A DNA stretch of 7,710 nucleotides from Wenzhouxiangella sp. (GCA_007119095.1 SKQI01000283.1:1-7710); one strand, 5' to 3'; positions 1 to 6,267 are shown, counted from the first letter of the stretch. Notes: a model not told the origin generated them from the sequence alone. Program-made: numbers and translations.

Positions 1-650
1 CCGAGGAGTTTCGGTTTCTGGGCAGCATCGGCCGCGGTTTCCGGGCACCGAACTTCAACCAGCTGTTCTCACCCGGCTTTTTCGGGGCCTTTGCCGGCAA
101 TCCGGATCTGGACCCGGAAACGAGCTGGTCGACCGAACTGGGCGTTCAGTGGTTGCCCGCGCCGGGACAGCGGGCGCGCCTGTCTTTGTTCGAGAATCGT
201 ATTGACGACTTGATCGACTTCGCCGGCGTTGATTTCCAGGCCATCAACATTCGCAAGTCGCGGATTCGCGGCATTGAGTTTCAATACGGCCTGCAGCTGC
301 AGGACTGGCGCGGCGATCTGCAGCTGACCTGGCAGGATCCGGAAGACCGCGATAGCGGCCAGGACTTGCTGCGCCGGGCCCGTGAGAAGGGCAGCCTGAG
401 CCTGGATCGCATGCTCGCCAACGGTGCCTGGCTGGGTGCCGAGCTGGTCCACGTCGGCTCGCGCTTCGACGTCGGCCAGGCCGAACTGCCTTCTCACACC
501 CTGGTCAACCTGCGCGCCGGCTGGCCGCTGGGCCAGGACCTGCGCCTGGAAGGACGGGTCGAAAACCTGACTGATCGGGACTATGAGCAGCTGGTTGGCT
601 TCAACACCCACCGTCGCTCGCTGTTCGTGGCCCTGTCCTGGAACCGATAG
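1..650 (+). CDS. btuB: BtuB-like TonB-dependent outer-membrane receptor, C-terminal part (5' end outside window)
   Basis: The reading frame enters at base 3 and gives 215 residues ending at a TAG at 648-650. This is about the last third of a receptor of roughly 600 residues, covering the final barrel strands; the plug and TonB box are upstream of the window. Landmarks shared with E. coli BtuB, in order, are a GFRAPNFNQLF block, GNPDLDPE, an ENRIDDLIDF strand, SRIRGIEF, LLRRAREK, HVGSRFD and a closing ENLTDRDYE followed by GFNTHRR. BtuB binds vitamin B12 outside the cell and passes it to the periplasm with energy from TonB-ExbBD. The presence of btuCD-like genes 2.4 kb downstream supports this substrate. 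The last residues are SWNR, so the usual terminal aromatic is missing, with Trp third from the end. The gene converges on the DUF6164 gene with 12 bases between stops and no clear hairpin terminator. Another small-ligand receptor (siderophore) cannot be excluded without the plug. Confidence 0.88.
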   Translation, partial: EEFRFLGSIGRGFRAPNFNQLFSPGFFGAFAGNPDLDPETSWSTELGVQWLPAPGQRARLSLFENRIDDLIDFAGVDFQAINIRKSRIRGIEFQYGLQLQDWRGDLQLTWQDPEDRDSGQDLLRRAREKGSLSLDRMLANGAWLGAELVHVGSRFDVGQAELPSHTLVNLRAGWPLGQDLRLEGRVENLTDRDYEQLVGFNTHRRSLFVALSWNR

Positions 651-662
651 AACCCAACGGGC

Positions 663-1034
663 CTAGCCAGTCCGAGCCAGTTGCAGCACCGGCGCGAACA
701 TCACCATCAGGATGAAAATGGCCAGCCCAAGGTAAACCAGCGTTCGTACGGGCTGGCGTCGGGCCAGAGACCACAGCGTCTCGGCCCGACCTTCCTGGCG
801 CGCCTGGGCATGCTCGGCGCGTGAGCGCTGGAGCCGCTGGGCCTGGTATTCATCCAGCAGCGAACGGGCGCGGGCGTAGTCCGGCTCGTTGCGCAGCCAG
901 ATCCCGCCCGCGGTAATGCCGAAAGGGCCCACCGGCGTTCGATAGTGGGCAATATTGTGCTCGGCCATCAGGGCTTCGACCTCTTCGGCCTCGTCCTCGG
1001 GCACGTTGCGCAAATTCATCAAGAGGCGCGGCAT
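663..1034 (-). CDS. DUF6164-type small membrane-anchored protein, function unknown
   Basis: This 123-residue protein starts at an ATG only three bases after the TGA of the upstream peptidase gene, so translation is probably coupled; no good Shine-Dalgarno is seen. The N-terminal half (about 1-65) is a compact soluble region beginning MPRLLMNLRNVPEDEAEEV, with a GPFGITAGGIWLRNE stretch near residues 37-50 and a helical DYARARSLLDEYQ segment. It looks like the small alpha/beta folds of DUF2007-like putative signal-transducing proteins. A basic, helical linker (about 66-97) leads to one hydrophobic segment at about 98-120, followed by a short RTG tail. A single C-terminal transmembrane helix with the N-terminal domain in the cytoplasm is the simplest reading. 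I recognise the pattern as the DUF6164 family of gammaproteobacteria from memory only; no biochemical role is known to me. Its placement behind the peptidase suggests co-expression but does not define a job. Confidence 0.75.
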   Translation of the reverse strand: MPRLLMNLRNVPEDEAEEVEALMAEHNIAHYRTPVGPFGITAGGIWLRNEPDYARARSLLDEYQAQRLQRSRAEHAQARQEGRAETLWSLARRQPVRTLVYLGLAIFILMVMFAPVLQLARTG

Positions 1035-1037
1035 CGA

Positions 1038-2459
1038 TCAGTCCGCGCTCGCCCGTTCTTGTTCCAGCAGGGCGGGGCCGGAGCCAAAATCAATCGGCGA
1101 CTGGGCGGCCAGCCAGGCCAGCACGGCGTAAGCTGCAGCGTTTTGGGCCAGATCGTCGGGGTCAATCTTGTCCAGGGTGTCGTTTTCGGTATGGTGATAG
1201 TCAAAATAGGTCGTTCCATCCTGGCGCAGATCGACCACGGCCAGGCCATGCGGCAGCGACGGCAGGAAATCCGGGCCACCGGATGCCTGGCGTCGGCCCA
1301 GCGCAATGCCCAGCGGTTCCAGCTCGCGCTGGATGGCCTTGATCACCGGCCAGGCCTCGTCAACCACGCGCGCGCCGATTTCGTACACCGGGCCGGCCCC
1401 AAAATCCGACTCGGCACCCAGCTGCAGGTTCTCGAAGTTTTCATGGTGCTTTTCAGCCCAGGCGCGGCCGCCCCACAGGCCAATCTCCTCGGCAGCAAAA
1501 AAGATCAGGTGGATGGAACGATCGGGCCGTTGTTCCAGGTCCAGGATCAGGCGCCCGGCCTCGGTAATGATCGCAATACCGGCCCCGTCATCCAGCGCAC
1601 CCGTGCCCACGTCCCAGGAATCGAGGTGGGCACCCAGGGCGACGATTTTTTCTGGATATTTTGCCCCGGTGATCTCGGCGATGACATTGTGGCTGGTGTA
1701 GGCCTCGGTCTTCTGGGCGTCGATTTCCATCTGCAGGCGAACCGGCTCGCCGAGACCGACCAGGCGCTCGAGCTGGTCGGCATCCGGGTTGGAAATCGCC
1801 GCGGCCGGCAGCCGGCGCTGGCCCAAATCGAAGCGCATGCCGCCGGTGTGTGCAAAGCGGTTGGTCGACGTGCCGATCGAGCGGATGATCACGCCCACGG
1901 CACCCTTCTCGGCCGCGACAATCGCGCCACGGGCCCTGGCCTGCACGGCCGGGCCGTAACTGGAGCCGTCACGGCTGCGTTCCATGCGGTTGCGAATGAA
2001 CACGATGCGGCCTTCCACATCTTCGGGCTCAGCGGCGATCAGCGCGTCGAGGTCGTCAAGCATCACCACCTCGGCCTCGATACCGCCTTCCGGAGTCGCC
2101 GGCGAATAGCCGATGGCAAGGGCTTCCATGCGCTGCTCTACCGGGGAGGTGACCCGCACCCGCTCGAAGTTGCGCGACCAGGTCGGGAAAGTCACCGGTT
2201 CTTTCCAGACCCGGTCAAAGCCCAGATCGTTGAGCAGGTCCACAGCCCAGGCCACGGCGCGCGCATCGTCCTCGGTACCGGCCAGGCGCGGCCCGATCCG
2301 GGTGGTCAGGTCCTCGACCACGTCGAATCCACCGTCACGACTCATGGCCAGTTCACGAAGTTCACGGGCGATCTCCAAATCGCGCTCGTTGAACAAATCG
2401 GCGGCCCGAGTCTCCATCGACAGGGCAATGATCAGCAGGGCAGAGAGAATCAGTCTCAT
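1038..2459 (-). CDS. Secreted M28-family zinc peptidase with PA domain (carboxypeptidase Q-like)
   Basis: From the chosen ATG at 2459 the protein is 473 residues. Residues 1-19 form a Sec signal peptide (MRLILSALLIIALS core, cleavage likely after TRA); there is no lipobox cysteine, so a soluble periplasmic or secreted enzyme is expected. A protease-associated (PA) domain is inserted at about 128-248. The di-zinc M28 site is complete: His278 in GAHLDSWD, bridging Asp290 in ALDDGAG, the Glu324-Glu325 pair in FFAAEEIG, Asp352 in ESDFG, and His422/423 in DYHHTEND. The architecture and spacing match plasma glutamate carboxypeptidase-like (CPQ) exopeptidases, which cleave unsubstituted N- or C-terminal residues from small peptides; the exact substrate here is unknown. 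Start choice: GGAG at 2465-2468 lies 5 bases before the ATG at 2459 and only 2 before the adjacent ATG at 2462. An in-frame start at 2492 would add 11 polar residues ahead of the signal peptide and is less likely. The gene lies 57 bases after rppH and 3 bases before the DUF6164 start codon. Confidence 0.93.
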   Translation of the reverse strand: MRLILSALLIIALSMETRAADLFNERDLEIARELRELAMSRDGGFDVVEDLTTRIGPRLAGTEDDARAVAWAVDLLNDLGFDRVWKEPVTFPTWSRNFERVRVTSPVEQRMEALAIGYSPATPEGGIEAEVVMLDDLDALIAAEPEDVEGRIVFIRNRMERSRDGSSYGPAVQARARGAIVAAEKGAVGVIIRSIGTSTNRFAHTGGMRFDLGQRRLPAAAISNPDADQLERLVGLGEPVRLQMEIDAQKTEAYTSHNVIAEITGAKYPEKIVALGAHLDSWDVGTGALDDGAGIAIITEAGRLILDLEQRPDRSIHLIFFAAEEIGLWGGRAWAEKHHENFENLQLGAESDFGAGPVYEIGARVVDEAWPVIKAIQRELEPLGIALGRRQASGGPDFLPSLPHGLAVVDLRQDGTTYFDYHHTENDTLDKIDPDDLAQNAAAYAVLAWLAAQSPIDFGSGPALLEQERASAD

Positions 2460-2464
2460 CATAT

Positions 2465-2468
2465 CTCC
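2465..2468 (-). promoter_or_regulatory. Shine-Dalgarno deciding the M28 peptidase start
   Basis: On the minus strand GGAG is followed by ATATG ATG. The spacing is 5 bases to the second ATG (2459) and 2 bases to the first (2462). This favours 2459, which also places the signal peptide at the exact N-terminus. Confidence 0.6.
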
Positions 2469-2516
2469 AGGTAGCATGGAATCACCCGACAAACCAGGCG
2501 CTTGCCGGGATTTCGT

Positions 2517-2999
2517 TTATTGGTCCGCTGCCGGTAGCAGGGGCTCGAAATGTTTCAGCGCACGCGTGTAGACGCGGCGCTTGAAGGTGATGACGTGGCG
2601 GGCCGGGTACCAGAAATCCACCCAGCGGTATTCGTCAAACTCCGGTTTATCGCAGGCATCGAGGCAAAACGCCTCATCGTCGGCCAGAAAATGCAGCAGA
2701 AACCACACCTGCTTCTGGCCGATACACATGGGTTTTTGATGACGACGGCGAAAGCGACGGGGCAGCCGATAGCGCAGCCAGCCGGGCGTAGACGCCAGCA
2801 CGCGCACATGATCGCTGTTCAGGCCGGTTTCCTCGGCCAGTTCACGATACATCGCCTCAAGCGGCGTTTCATCAGTATTCATGCCGCCTTGCGGGAACTG
2901 CCAACCATCCTGGCCGGCCCGGCGCGCCCAAAACACGCGCCCGTCATTCCGCGCCAGAACGATCCCCACATTCGGGCGGAAACCGTCCGGATCTATCAT
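2517..2999 (-). CDS. rppH: RNA pyrophosphohydrolase RppH (Nudix hydrolase)
   Basis: The protein has 160 residues, the usual RppH length. It converts the 5' triphosphate of primary transcripts to a monophosphate, which opens mRNA to RNase E decay in the cytoplasm. It begins MIDPDGFRPNVGIV, the standard RppH N-terminus, and has WQFPQGGMN leading into a perfect Nudix box at residues 38-60: Gly38, Glu44, Arg52, Glu53, Glu56, Glu57, Gly59, with metal-binding glutamates at the same numbers as in E. coli. Further family marks are STPGWLRYRLP, CIGQKQVWFLL, PEFDEYRWVDFWYP and the C-terminal FKRRVY. The ATG at 2999 has no strong ribosome binding site. The gene heads a minus-strand set with the M28 peptidase and the DUF6164 gene and diverges from the permease gene across 81 bases. 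RppH is often next to ptsP or lgt/thyA in other gammaproteobacteria; that arrangement is not seen here. Confidence 0.97.
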   Translation of the reverse strand: MIDPDGFRPNVGIVLARNDGRVFWARRAGQDGWQFPQGGMNTDETPLEAMYRELAEETGLNSDHVRVLASTPGWLRYRLPRRFRRRHQKPMCIGQKQVWFLLHFLADDEAFCLDACDKPEFDEYRWVDFWYPARHVITFKRRVYTRALKHFEPLLPAADQ

Positions 3000-3080
3000 C
3001 GCTATAGTTCAGGCACCGGCTTATGATACCGTGCCGCAAATTCATCAACTGCCTCAAATGTTAATCAATTCAGGCCCTTC
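3000..3080. promoter_or_regulatory. Divergent rppH / btuC promoter region with inverted repeat
   Basis: The gap holds an inverted repeat: GGCAC at 3012-3016 and GTGCC at 3031-3035, extended inward by GG (3018-3019) with CC (3029-3030) around one unpaired C at 3017, leaving a 9-base loop at 3020-3028. The loop contains TATGAT (3022-3027) on the plus strand and TATCAT (3028-3023) on the minus strand; each matches five of six bases of the sigma-70 -10 consensus. No good -35 box is visible at normal spacing in either direction. This would give a transcript leader of about 50 bases for btuC and under 20 for rppH. The gap is too short for a cobalamin riboswitch (roughly 200 bases). Confidence 0.35.
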
Positions 3081-4055
3081 TTGCCAGTGATACCGGCCAA
3101 GCTGCCTCGTTTATTGCTATGGATCGTGCTGGTACTTTCCGTGCCGCTCAGCCTGCTGCTGGCCGCCAGCGCCGGCAGCACCGGTTGGCATTGGCCGTGG
3201 GCGCTGGATGAAACCATGCAGCGGGTGGTGCTGGAGCTGCGCCTGCCTCGGGCGATCGCCGCGCTGGTCGTCGGCAGCCTGCTGGCGCTGGCCGGGTGCC
3301 TGATGCAGGTGCTGTTGCGCAACCCACTGGCCGACCCCTACGTGCTCGGCCTGTCCGGCGGCGCGGCCGCTTTTGCCCTGGCCGGGATGATGTTCGGGCT
3401 GACCTTCATTCCTGTGCCCTTACTCGCCTTCTGCGGCGCCCTGCTCAGCCTGCTGGTGGTGTTCGTGCTGGCCCGGGGTCGCGGTCCCTGGAGCACTACC
3501 CGGATACTGCTGACCGGCGTGGTCGTGGCCGCAGGATGGGGCGCGCTGATTTCGCTGATGCTGGCCACCGGCCCGGATGCCAGCCTGCGCAGCATGCTGT
3601 TCTGGCTGATGGGCGATTTGAGCCACGCCCGCCTGTCGGCCTGGTGGCTGCTGCCGCTGACCGCCGGGCTCGCCCTGCTTTGGCTGCGCGCTCGCAGCCT
3701 GAACGTGATGAGCGCCGGCGCGTTGCAGGCCGCCCTGCTTGGCGAATCCAGCCAGGCACGGTTCTGGGAAATCTACCTGGTCGCATCGCTGCTGACCGGA
3801 CTGGCCGTATCCATGGCCGGCGCCATCGGTTTTGTCGGGCTGATCATTCCGCACCTGATGCGCCTGCTTGTCGGCAGCGACCACCGCCGCCTACTGCCGG
3901 CTGCGGCCCTGTTCGGCGGCAGTTTTCTTGTTCTGGCGGACACCCTGGCCCGCACCGTCCTGGCACCGCGCCAGCTCCCCGTCGGGGTACTGACCGCCCT
4001 CATCGGCGTGCCGCTGTTTCTGCTGCTGCTCAACCGTGCGGTGAGGATACGCTGA
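3081..4055 (+). CDS. btuC: FecCD/BtuC-family ABC transporter permease (probable vitamin B12 permease)
   Basis: The 324-residue permease is the usual size for this family and would form a dimeric inner-membrane channel of about ten helices per subunit. Visible marks are a first hydrophobic segment at 11-30, the family block LRLPRAIAALVVGSLLALAG followed by LMQVLLRNPLADPYVLGLSGG (53-94), the cytoplasmic coupling-helix region near 210-223, GAIGFVGLIIPHLMRLL (247-263), DHRRLLPAAALFGG, LADTLAR and PVGVLTALIGVPLFLLLL at the C-terminus. No in-frame ATG precedes the first helix: the candidates are TTG at 3081 and GTG at 3087, both without a clear Shine-Dalgarno, and the first in-frame ATG (3216) would remove helix 1. 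The stop overlaps the ATPase start (TGATG), so the two are co-translated. Sequence alone does not separate B12 from siderophore permeases; the nearby BtuB-like receptor favours B12. No periplasmic binding protein gene adjoins it. Confidence 0.88.
   Translation: MPVIPAKLPRLLLWIVLVLSVPLSLLLAASAGSTGWHWPWALDETMQRVVLELRLPRAIAALVVGSLLALAGCLMQVLLRNPLADPYVLGLSGGAAAFALAGMMFGLTFIPVPLLAFCGALLSLLVVFVLARGRGPWSTTRILLTGVVVAAGWGALISLMLATGPDASLRSMLFWLMGDLSHARLSAWWLLPLTAGLALLWLRARSLNVMSAGALQAALLGESSQARFWEIYLVASLLTGLAVSMAGAIGFVGLIIPHLMRLLVGSDHRRLLPAAALFGGSFLVLADTLARTVLAPRQLPVGVLTALIGVPLFLLLLNRAVRIR
4040..4047 (+). promoter_or_regulatory. Shine-Dalgarno of the btuD-like ATPase, inside the permease gene
   Basis: GGTGAGGA lies in the last codons of the permease gene, with its GAGG core 8 bases before the ATG at 4055. 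It supports 4055 as the start and re-initiation coupled to permease translation. Confidence 0.6.
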
Positions 4056-4831
4056 TGGCCTTACTCAGCACCCGGGACTTATCCGTGCAGATCGGCGATG
4101 TGGTCGTCGTCGAAAGCTTGAGCATAGAGGTTGCCCCTGGCCAGTTCTGGGGCCTGCTTGGGCCGAACGGCGTCGGCAAGACTACCTTGCTGAAAACCCT
4201 GGCCGGAGTCCATCCCGCCTGCTCAGGCGAAGTGCTGCTGGACGGCAAGACGCTGAGCACCTTGAAACGGCGCAGCGTTGCCCGGCGCCTGGGCATGCTG
4301 CCGCAGCATACCCGGTATGTTTTTGAAGCCTCGTGCGAGCAGACCGCACTGGTCGGCCGCCACCCACACCTGCGCGCATGGGACCGGGAAAGCGAGGCCG
4401 ATAGGGCCAGGGCCCGGCAGGCACTGGCATCACTGGGACTTGAAAAATTGGCAGAGCGCAGCTGCATGAACCTGTCCGGCGGCGAATCCAGGCGCCTGGC
4501 CCTGGCCACGGTGCTTGTTCAAGACCCGGCCGTGATGCTGCTGGACGAACCCACCAATCACCTTGACCCGGCCAACCAGGTCACCATCCTGGACGTGCTC
4601 GGGCGCCAGGTCAGGGGCCACGACAAGGCTGCCGTGATGGCGCTGCACGAGGTCAACCTGGCCACCTGCTATTGCACGCATGTTTTGCTGCTGTACGGCA
4701 ACGGCGAGTATGAGGCCGGGCCGACCGATCAGCTACTGGACGAGCAGCGGCTCAGCCGCCTGTATCAGTGCAAGATGCGACTGGTCGACGACGGCAGCCA
4801 GCGGGTGTTTGCCGTGGCCGGTCAATCCTGA
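4055..4831 (+). CDS. btuD: ABC transporter ATP-binding protein (probable BtuD)
   Basis: The 258-residue cytoplasmic ATPase powers the permease encoded just upstream. All nucleotide-binding motifs are intact: Walker A GPNGVGKT at 36-43, Q-loop Gln84 in LPQHT, signature LSGGE at 140-144, Walker B VMLLD at 160-164 with catalytic Glu165, D-loop HLD at 169-171, and H-loop His198 in ALHEVNL. The start is the ATG that overlaps the permease stop by one base, preceded by a GAGG core at 8 bases; the same frame stays open far upstream, but that part is antisense-like noise over btuC. The order permease then ATPase, and the family (FecE/BtuD/HmuV type), fit uptake of B12, iron-siderophore or haem; the neighbouring BtuB-like receptor favours B12. 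The last 10 bases overlap the 3' end of the convergent methyltransferase gene, and no terminator hairpin is seen between them. Confidence 0.9.
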   Translation: MALLSTRDLSVQIGDVVVVESLSIEVAPGQFWGLLGPNGVGKTTLLKTLAGVHPACSGEVLLDGKTLSTLKRRSVARRLGMLPQHTRYVFEASCEQTALVGRHPHLRAWDRESEADRARARQALASLGLEKLAERSCMNLSGGESRRLALATVLVQDPAVMLLDEPTNHLDPANQVTILDVLGRQVRGHDKAAVMALHEVNLATCYCTHVLLLYGNGEYEAGPTDQLLDEQRLSRLYQCKMRLVDDGSQRVFAVAGQS

Positions 4832-5892
4832 GTCCGGCACACCAGCAAGCTATGGCCCTGGCCGATGTGCTCATGCTCGCTTTCCAGCGCCAGCCCGGCC
4901 TGGTCCAGCAGGGGCAAGAGCTGGTCGCGGCGATAGAAGCGGCTGTTGCCGGTGGCCATGGCGGTGAAGTACAGGGAAATGGCGTTCAGGCTGTAGCGGG
5001 CGGCATCGTGAACCTGCACATCGGGAAACAGCTCGATGATGTAAAGGCGTGTTTCCGGGCCCATTGCCGCCACGGCCCGATTCAGTATCGAGACAATCTC
5101 GGGCTCTGAAAAACAGGCCAGCAGCTGGCTCATGACCATGGCATCGGCCTCGGCCGGCAGTTCCAGAGCGGGATCCAGCAATTGGGCCGGGTGGAGCCTG
5201 ATCCGATCGGCAAAGCCCTCCTCACTCAAGCGCTGATGGGCCAACGCCAGCACATCGGGCAGGTCAACCAGGGTCATCTGCACGTCGGGATCATGGCGCA
5301 AGACGCGCGCGGCCAGGTTGCCGGTATTGGCACCAACGTCGACCACCTGAGCCGGCTGGCGCTCGAAAATACGCGGCACCAGGGCTTCAAACGCGCGTTC
5401 CGAGAAGAACTGGTCAAATCGAAACCAGCTTTTGGCCGCCGGGTCCTTGAGCTCGGCCAGACCTTCGTACAGCGTCGCCCAGCGACCGAAATGCGCCAGA
5501 CCGGCAGGCCGTTCTTCGGCCAGGGCCTCTGGCAGACGGGCCATGCCGTGGTAGGCAAAATCGCGGGTGAAATCCATGTTGACCCGGGTCAACTCATCGT
5601 TGAGCAGCACGCTGCCCAGGGCGGCCAGGGCCAGGCGCTCGCCGTTGCGCTCGATCAGACCGATATCGAGGGCAAAGTCGGTCAGCACCGACACCGCGTA
5701 AGCGCTCAGACCACTGGCCTTGACCAGGTCCTCCTCTCTCAAGCCCTCGGCACCCGCGCGTTCCAGCGCATCCAGCAGGCCCTGGTCACGCATGGCAATG
5801 GCCGCCCAAAAGGCAAACGGCGCAAACGCCAGGCTCTGGGCAGCCGCCCGGGCCTGGCCGGTGGGCAGACGGGTTCTCTTTTTTTTAATCAT
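4822..5892 (-). CDS. Class I SAM-dependent methyltransferase with N-terminal winged-helix dimerisation domain
   Basis: The 356-residue protein is built like small-molecule O-methyltransferases (acetylserotonin/PhzM type). A helical, winged-helix-like region (about 13-90, with LVKASGLSAYAVSVLTDFAL) would serve dimerisation. A DELTRVNMDFTRDFAYHGM stretch follows, then KSWFRFDQFFSE and the Rossmann domain with SAM motif I VVDVGANTG (183-191), acidic motif II TLVDLP (208-213) and MSQLLACFSEPEIVSIL (254-270). It closes with IGQGHSLLVCRT. The plant-type catalytic His before Asp-Trp is replaced by a CFSEPE context, so the acceptor and chemistry are uncertain. I cannot name a substrate. The start is the only ATG near the N-terminus; non-ATG starts up to 5997 would add 35 residues without family character. 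The ATG lacks a good Shine-Dalgarno, and codons 3-5 lie in a run of eight A. A -10-like TATACT lies 50 bases upstream. Its stop overlaps the ATPase gene by 10 bases, tail to tail, and it is the only minus-strand gene in this part of the window. Confidence 0.85.
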   Translation of the reverse strand: MIKKKRTRLPTGQARAAAQSLAFAPFAFWAAIAMRDQGLLDALERAGAEGLREEDLVKASGLSAYAVSVLTDFALDIGLIERNGERLALAALGSVLLNDELTRVNMDFTRDFAYHGMARLPEALAEERPAGLAHFGRWATLYEGLAELKDPAAKSWFRFDQFFSERAFEALVPRIFERQPAQVVDVGANTGNLAARVLRHDPDVQMTLVDLPDVLALAHQRLSEEGFADRIRLHPAQLLDPALELPAEADAMVMSQLLACFSEPEIVSILNRAVAAMGPETRLYIIELFPDVQVHDAARYSLNAISLYFTAMATGNSRFYRRDQLLPLLDQAGLALESEHEHIGQGHSLLVCRTQD

Positions 5893-5943
5893 TGACGATC
5901 GCCGGGCTGTCTGGGCATTGGTAGTTTCTACTTTCGCGGTCGC

Positions 5944-5949
5944 AGTATA
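5944..5949 (-). promoter_or_regulatory. Possible -10 element for the methyltransferase gene
   Basis: TATACT on the minus strand matches five of six bases of the sigma-70 -10 consensus and would start a transcript about 45 bases before the ATG at 5892. No convincing -35 or extended -10 accompanies it. The leader would contain a small GTAG-AAA-CTAC inverted repeat (5921-5931). Confidence 0.3.
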
Positions 5950-5958
5950 AGAAATCCT

Positions 5959-6108
5959 GGGCTTCTTGCTGCAGGGATCGTGGTCTGAATTCACCAATCA
6001 GTCTTCGCCGGGGCTGATTCTGGCTCAGGTCTTGTCCGAACTCGGCCGATGGACTCAGCATTGGCCCCGGCCACACGCACAGCCGGTTTCCGGAAAAGGG
6101 CTTCTTGC
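5959..6108 (+). repeat. 11-base direct repeat GGGCTTCTTGC, two copies in the intergenic region
   Basis: Copies lie at 5959-5969 and 6098-6108, each followed within a base by TGC. The copies are 139 bases apart on the same strand. They may be regulatory sites or coincidence; nothing else supports a function. Confidence 0.4.
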
Positions 6109-6257
6109 CTGCGGCAAACCGCCCTCTTCCTCCAACCTGTGCTGGGCCGGGCTACGGGGTCCTACCGCGCGCTCGGAGCGTTTATCAGCATGGGCCTACA
6201 AGGCTTGAACGCTGGTATAGGCGGCGTTAGCACCACAATTGACGTCGGATGCGCTAT

Positions 6258-6262
6258 GGTGA
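6258..6262 (+). promoter_or_regulatory. Shine-Dalgarno GGTGA deciding the ATP-grasp start
   Basis: GGTGA is complementary to the 16S rRNA 3' tail and lies 5 bases before the ATG at 6268. The upstream ATG at 6256 overlaps this site and has only a weak GGA 6 bases before it. Confidence 0.5.
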
Positions 6263-6267
6263 AACGC

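Larger units (their letters stand above)
5893..6267. other. 375-base divergent intergenic region
   Basis: This is the only long stretch without a convincing gene. It separates the minus-strand methyltransferase from the plus-strand ATP-grasp gene. It holds the -10-like TATACT for the methyltransferase, an 11-base direct repeat (GGGCTTCTTGC at 5959-5969 and 6098-6108), a short CGGTTT/AAACCG inverted repeat (6084-6089 and 6116-6121), and weak promoter-like pieces on the plus strand (TTGAAC at 6205-6210) without a matching -10. Both plus-strand frames with open stretches here (from 5966 and from 6049) encode sequence without family character, and I read them as chance. No terminator or tRNA is seen. 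Confidence 0.5.

Noticed and set aside
651..662. Terminator between the convergent receptor and DUF6164 genes
   Set aside because: The 12-base gap contains no stem-loop and no T tract.
945..2474. A 509-codon plus-strand open frame antisense to the M28 peptidase
   Set aside because: It lies exactly opposite a gene with complete catalytic motifs and a signal peptide. The translation is His/Gly/Gln-rich without recognisable domains, as expected from the complement of a GC-rich gene.
3296..4054. Upstream extension of the ATPase frame across the permease gene
   Set aside because: The translation is Arg/Pro/Ala-rich with no domain. The ATPase start at 4055 has a Shine-Dalgarno, matches the family N-terminus and overlaps the permease stop.
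3081..4831. Iron-siderophore or haem transporter instead of B12
   Set aside because: Not excluded by the permease and ATPase sequences themselves, but less favoured because the nearest receptor matches BtuB along its whole visible length.
5182..5895. 237-codon plus-strand frame antisense to the methyltransferase
   Set aside because: It mirrors a gene with clear SAM-binding motifs; the product is Gln/Gly/His-rich with no domain.
5966..6208. 80-codon small gene in the intergenic region
   Set aside because: It has no Shine-Dalgarno, mixed low-character composition and no recognisable domain; an open frame of this length is common by chance in GC-rich DNA.
6049..6267. 73-residue N-terminal extension of the ATP-grasp protein
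   Set aside because: The frame is open but the residues show no family character, the resulting length would exceed the family norm, and 6268 has a GGTGA site at 5 bases.
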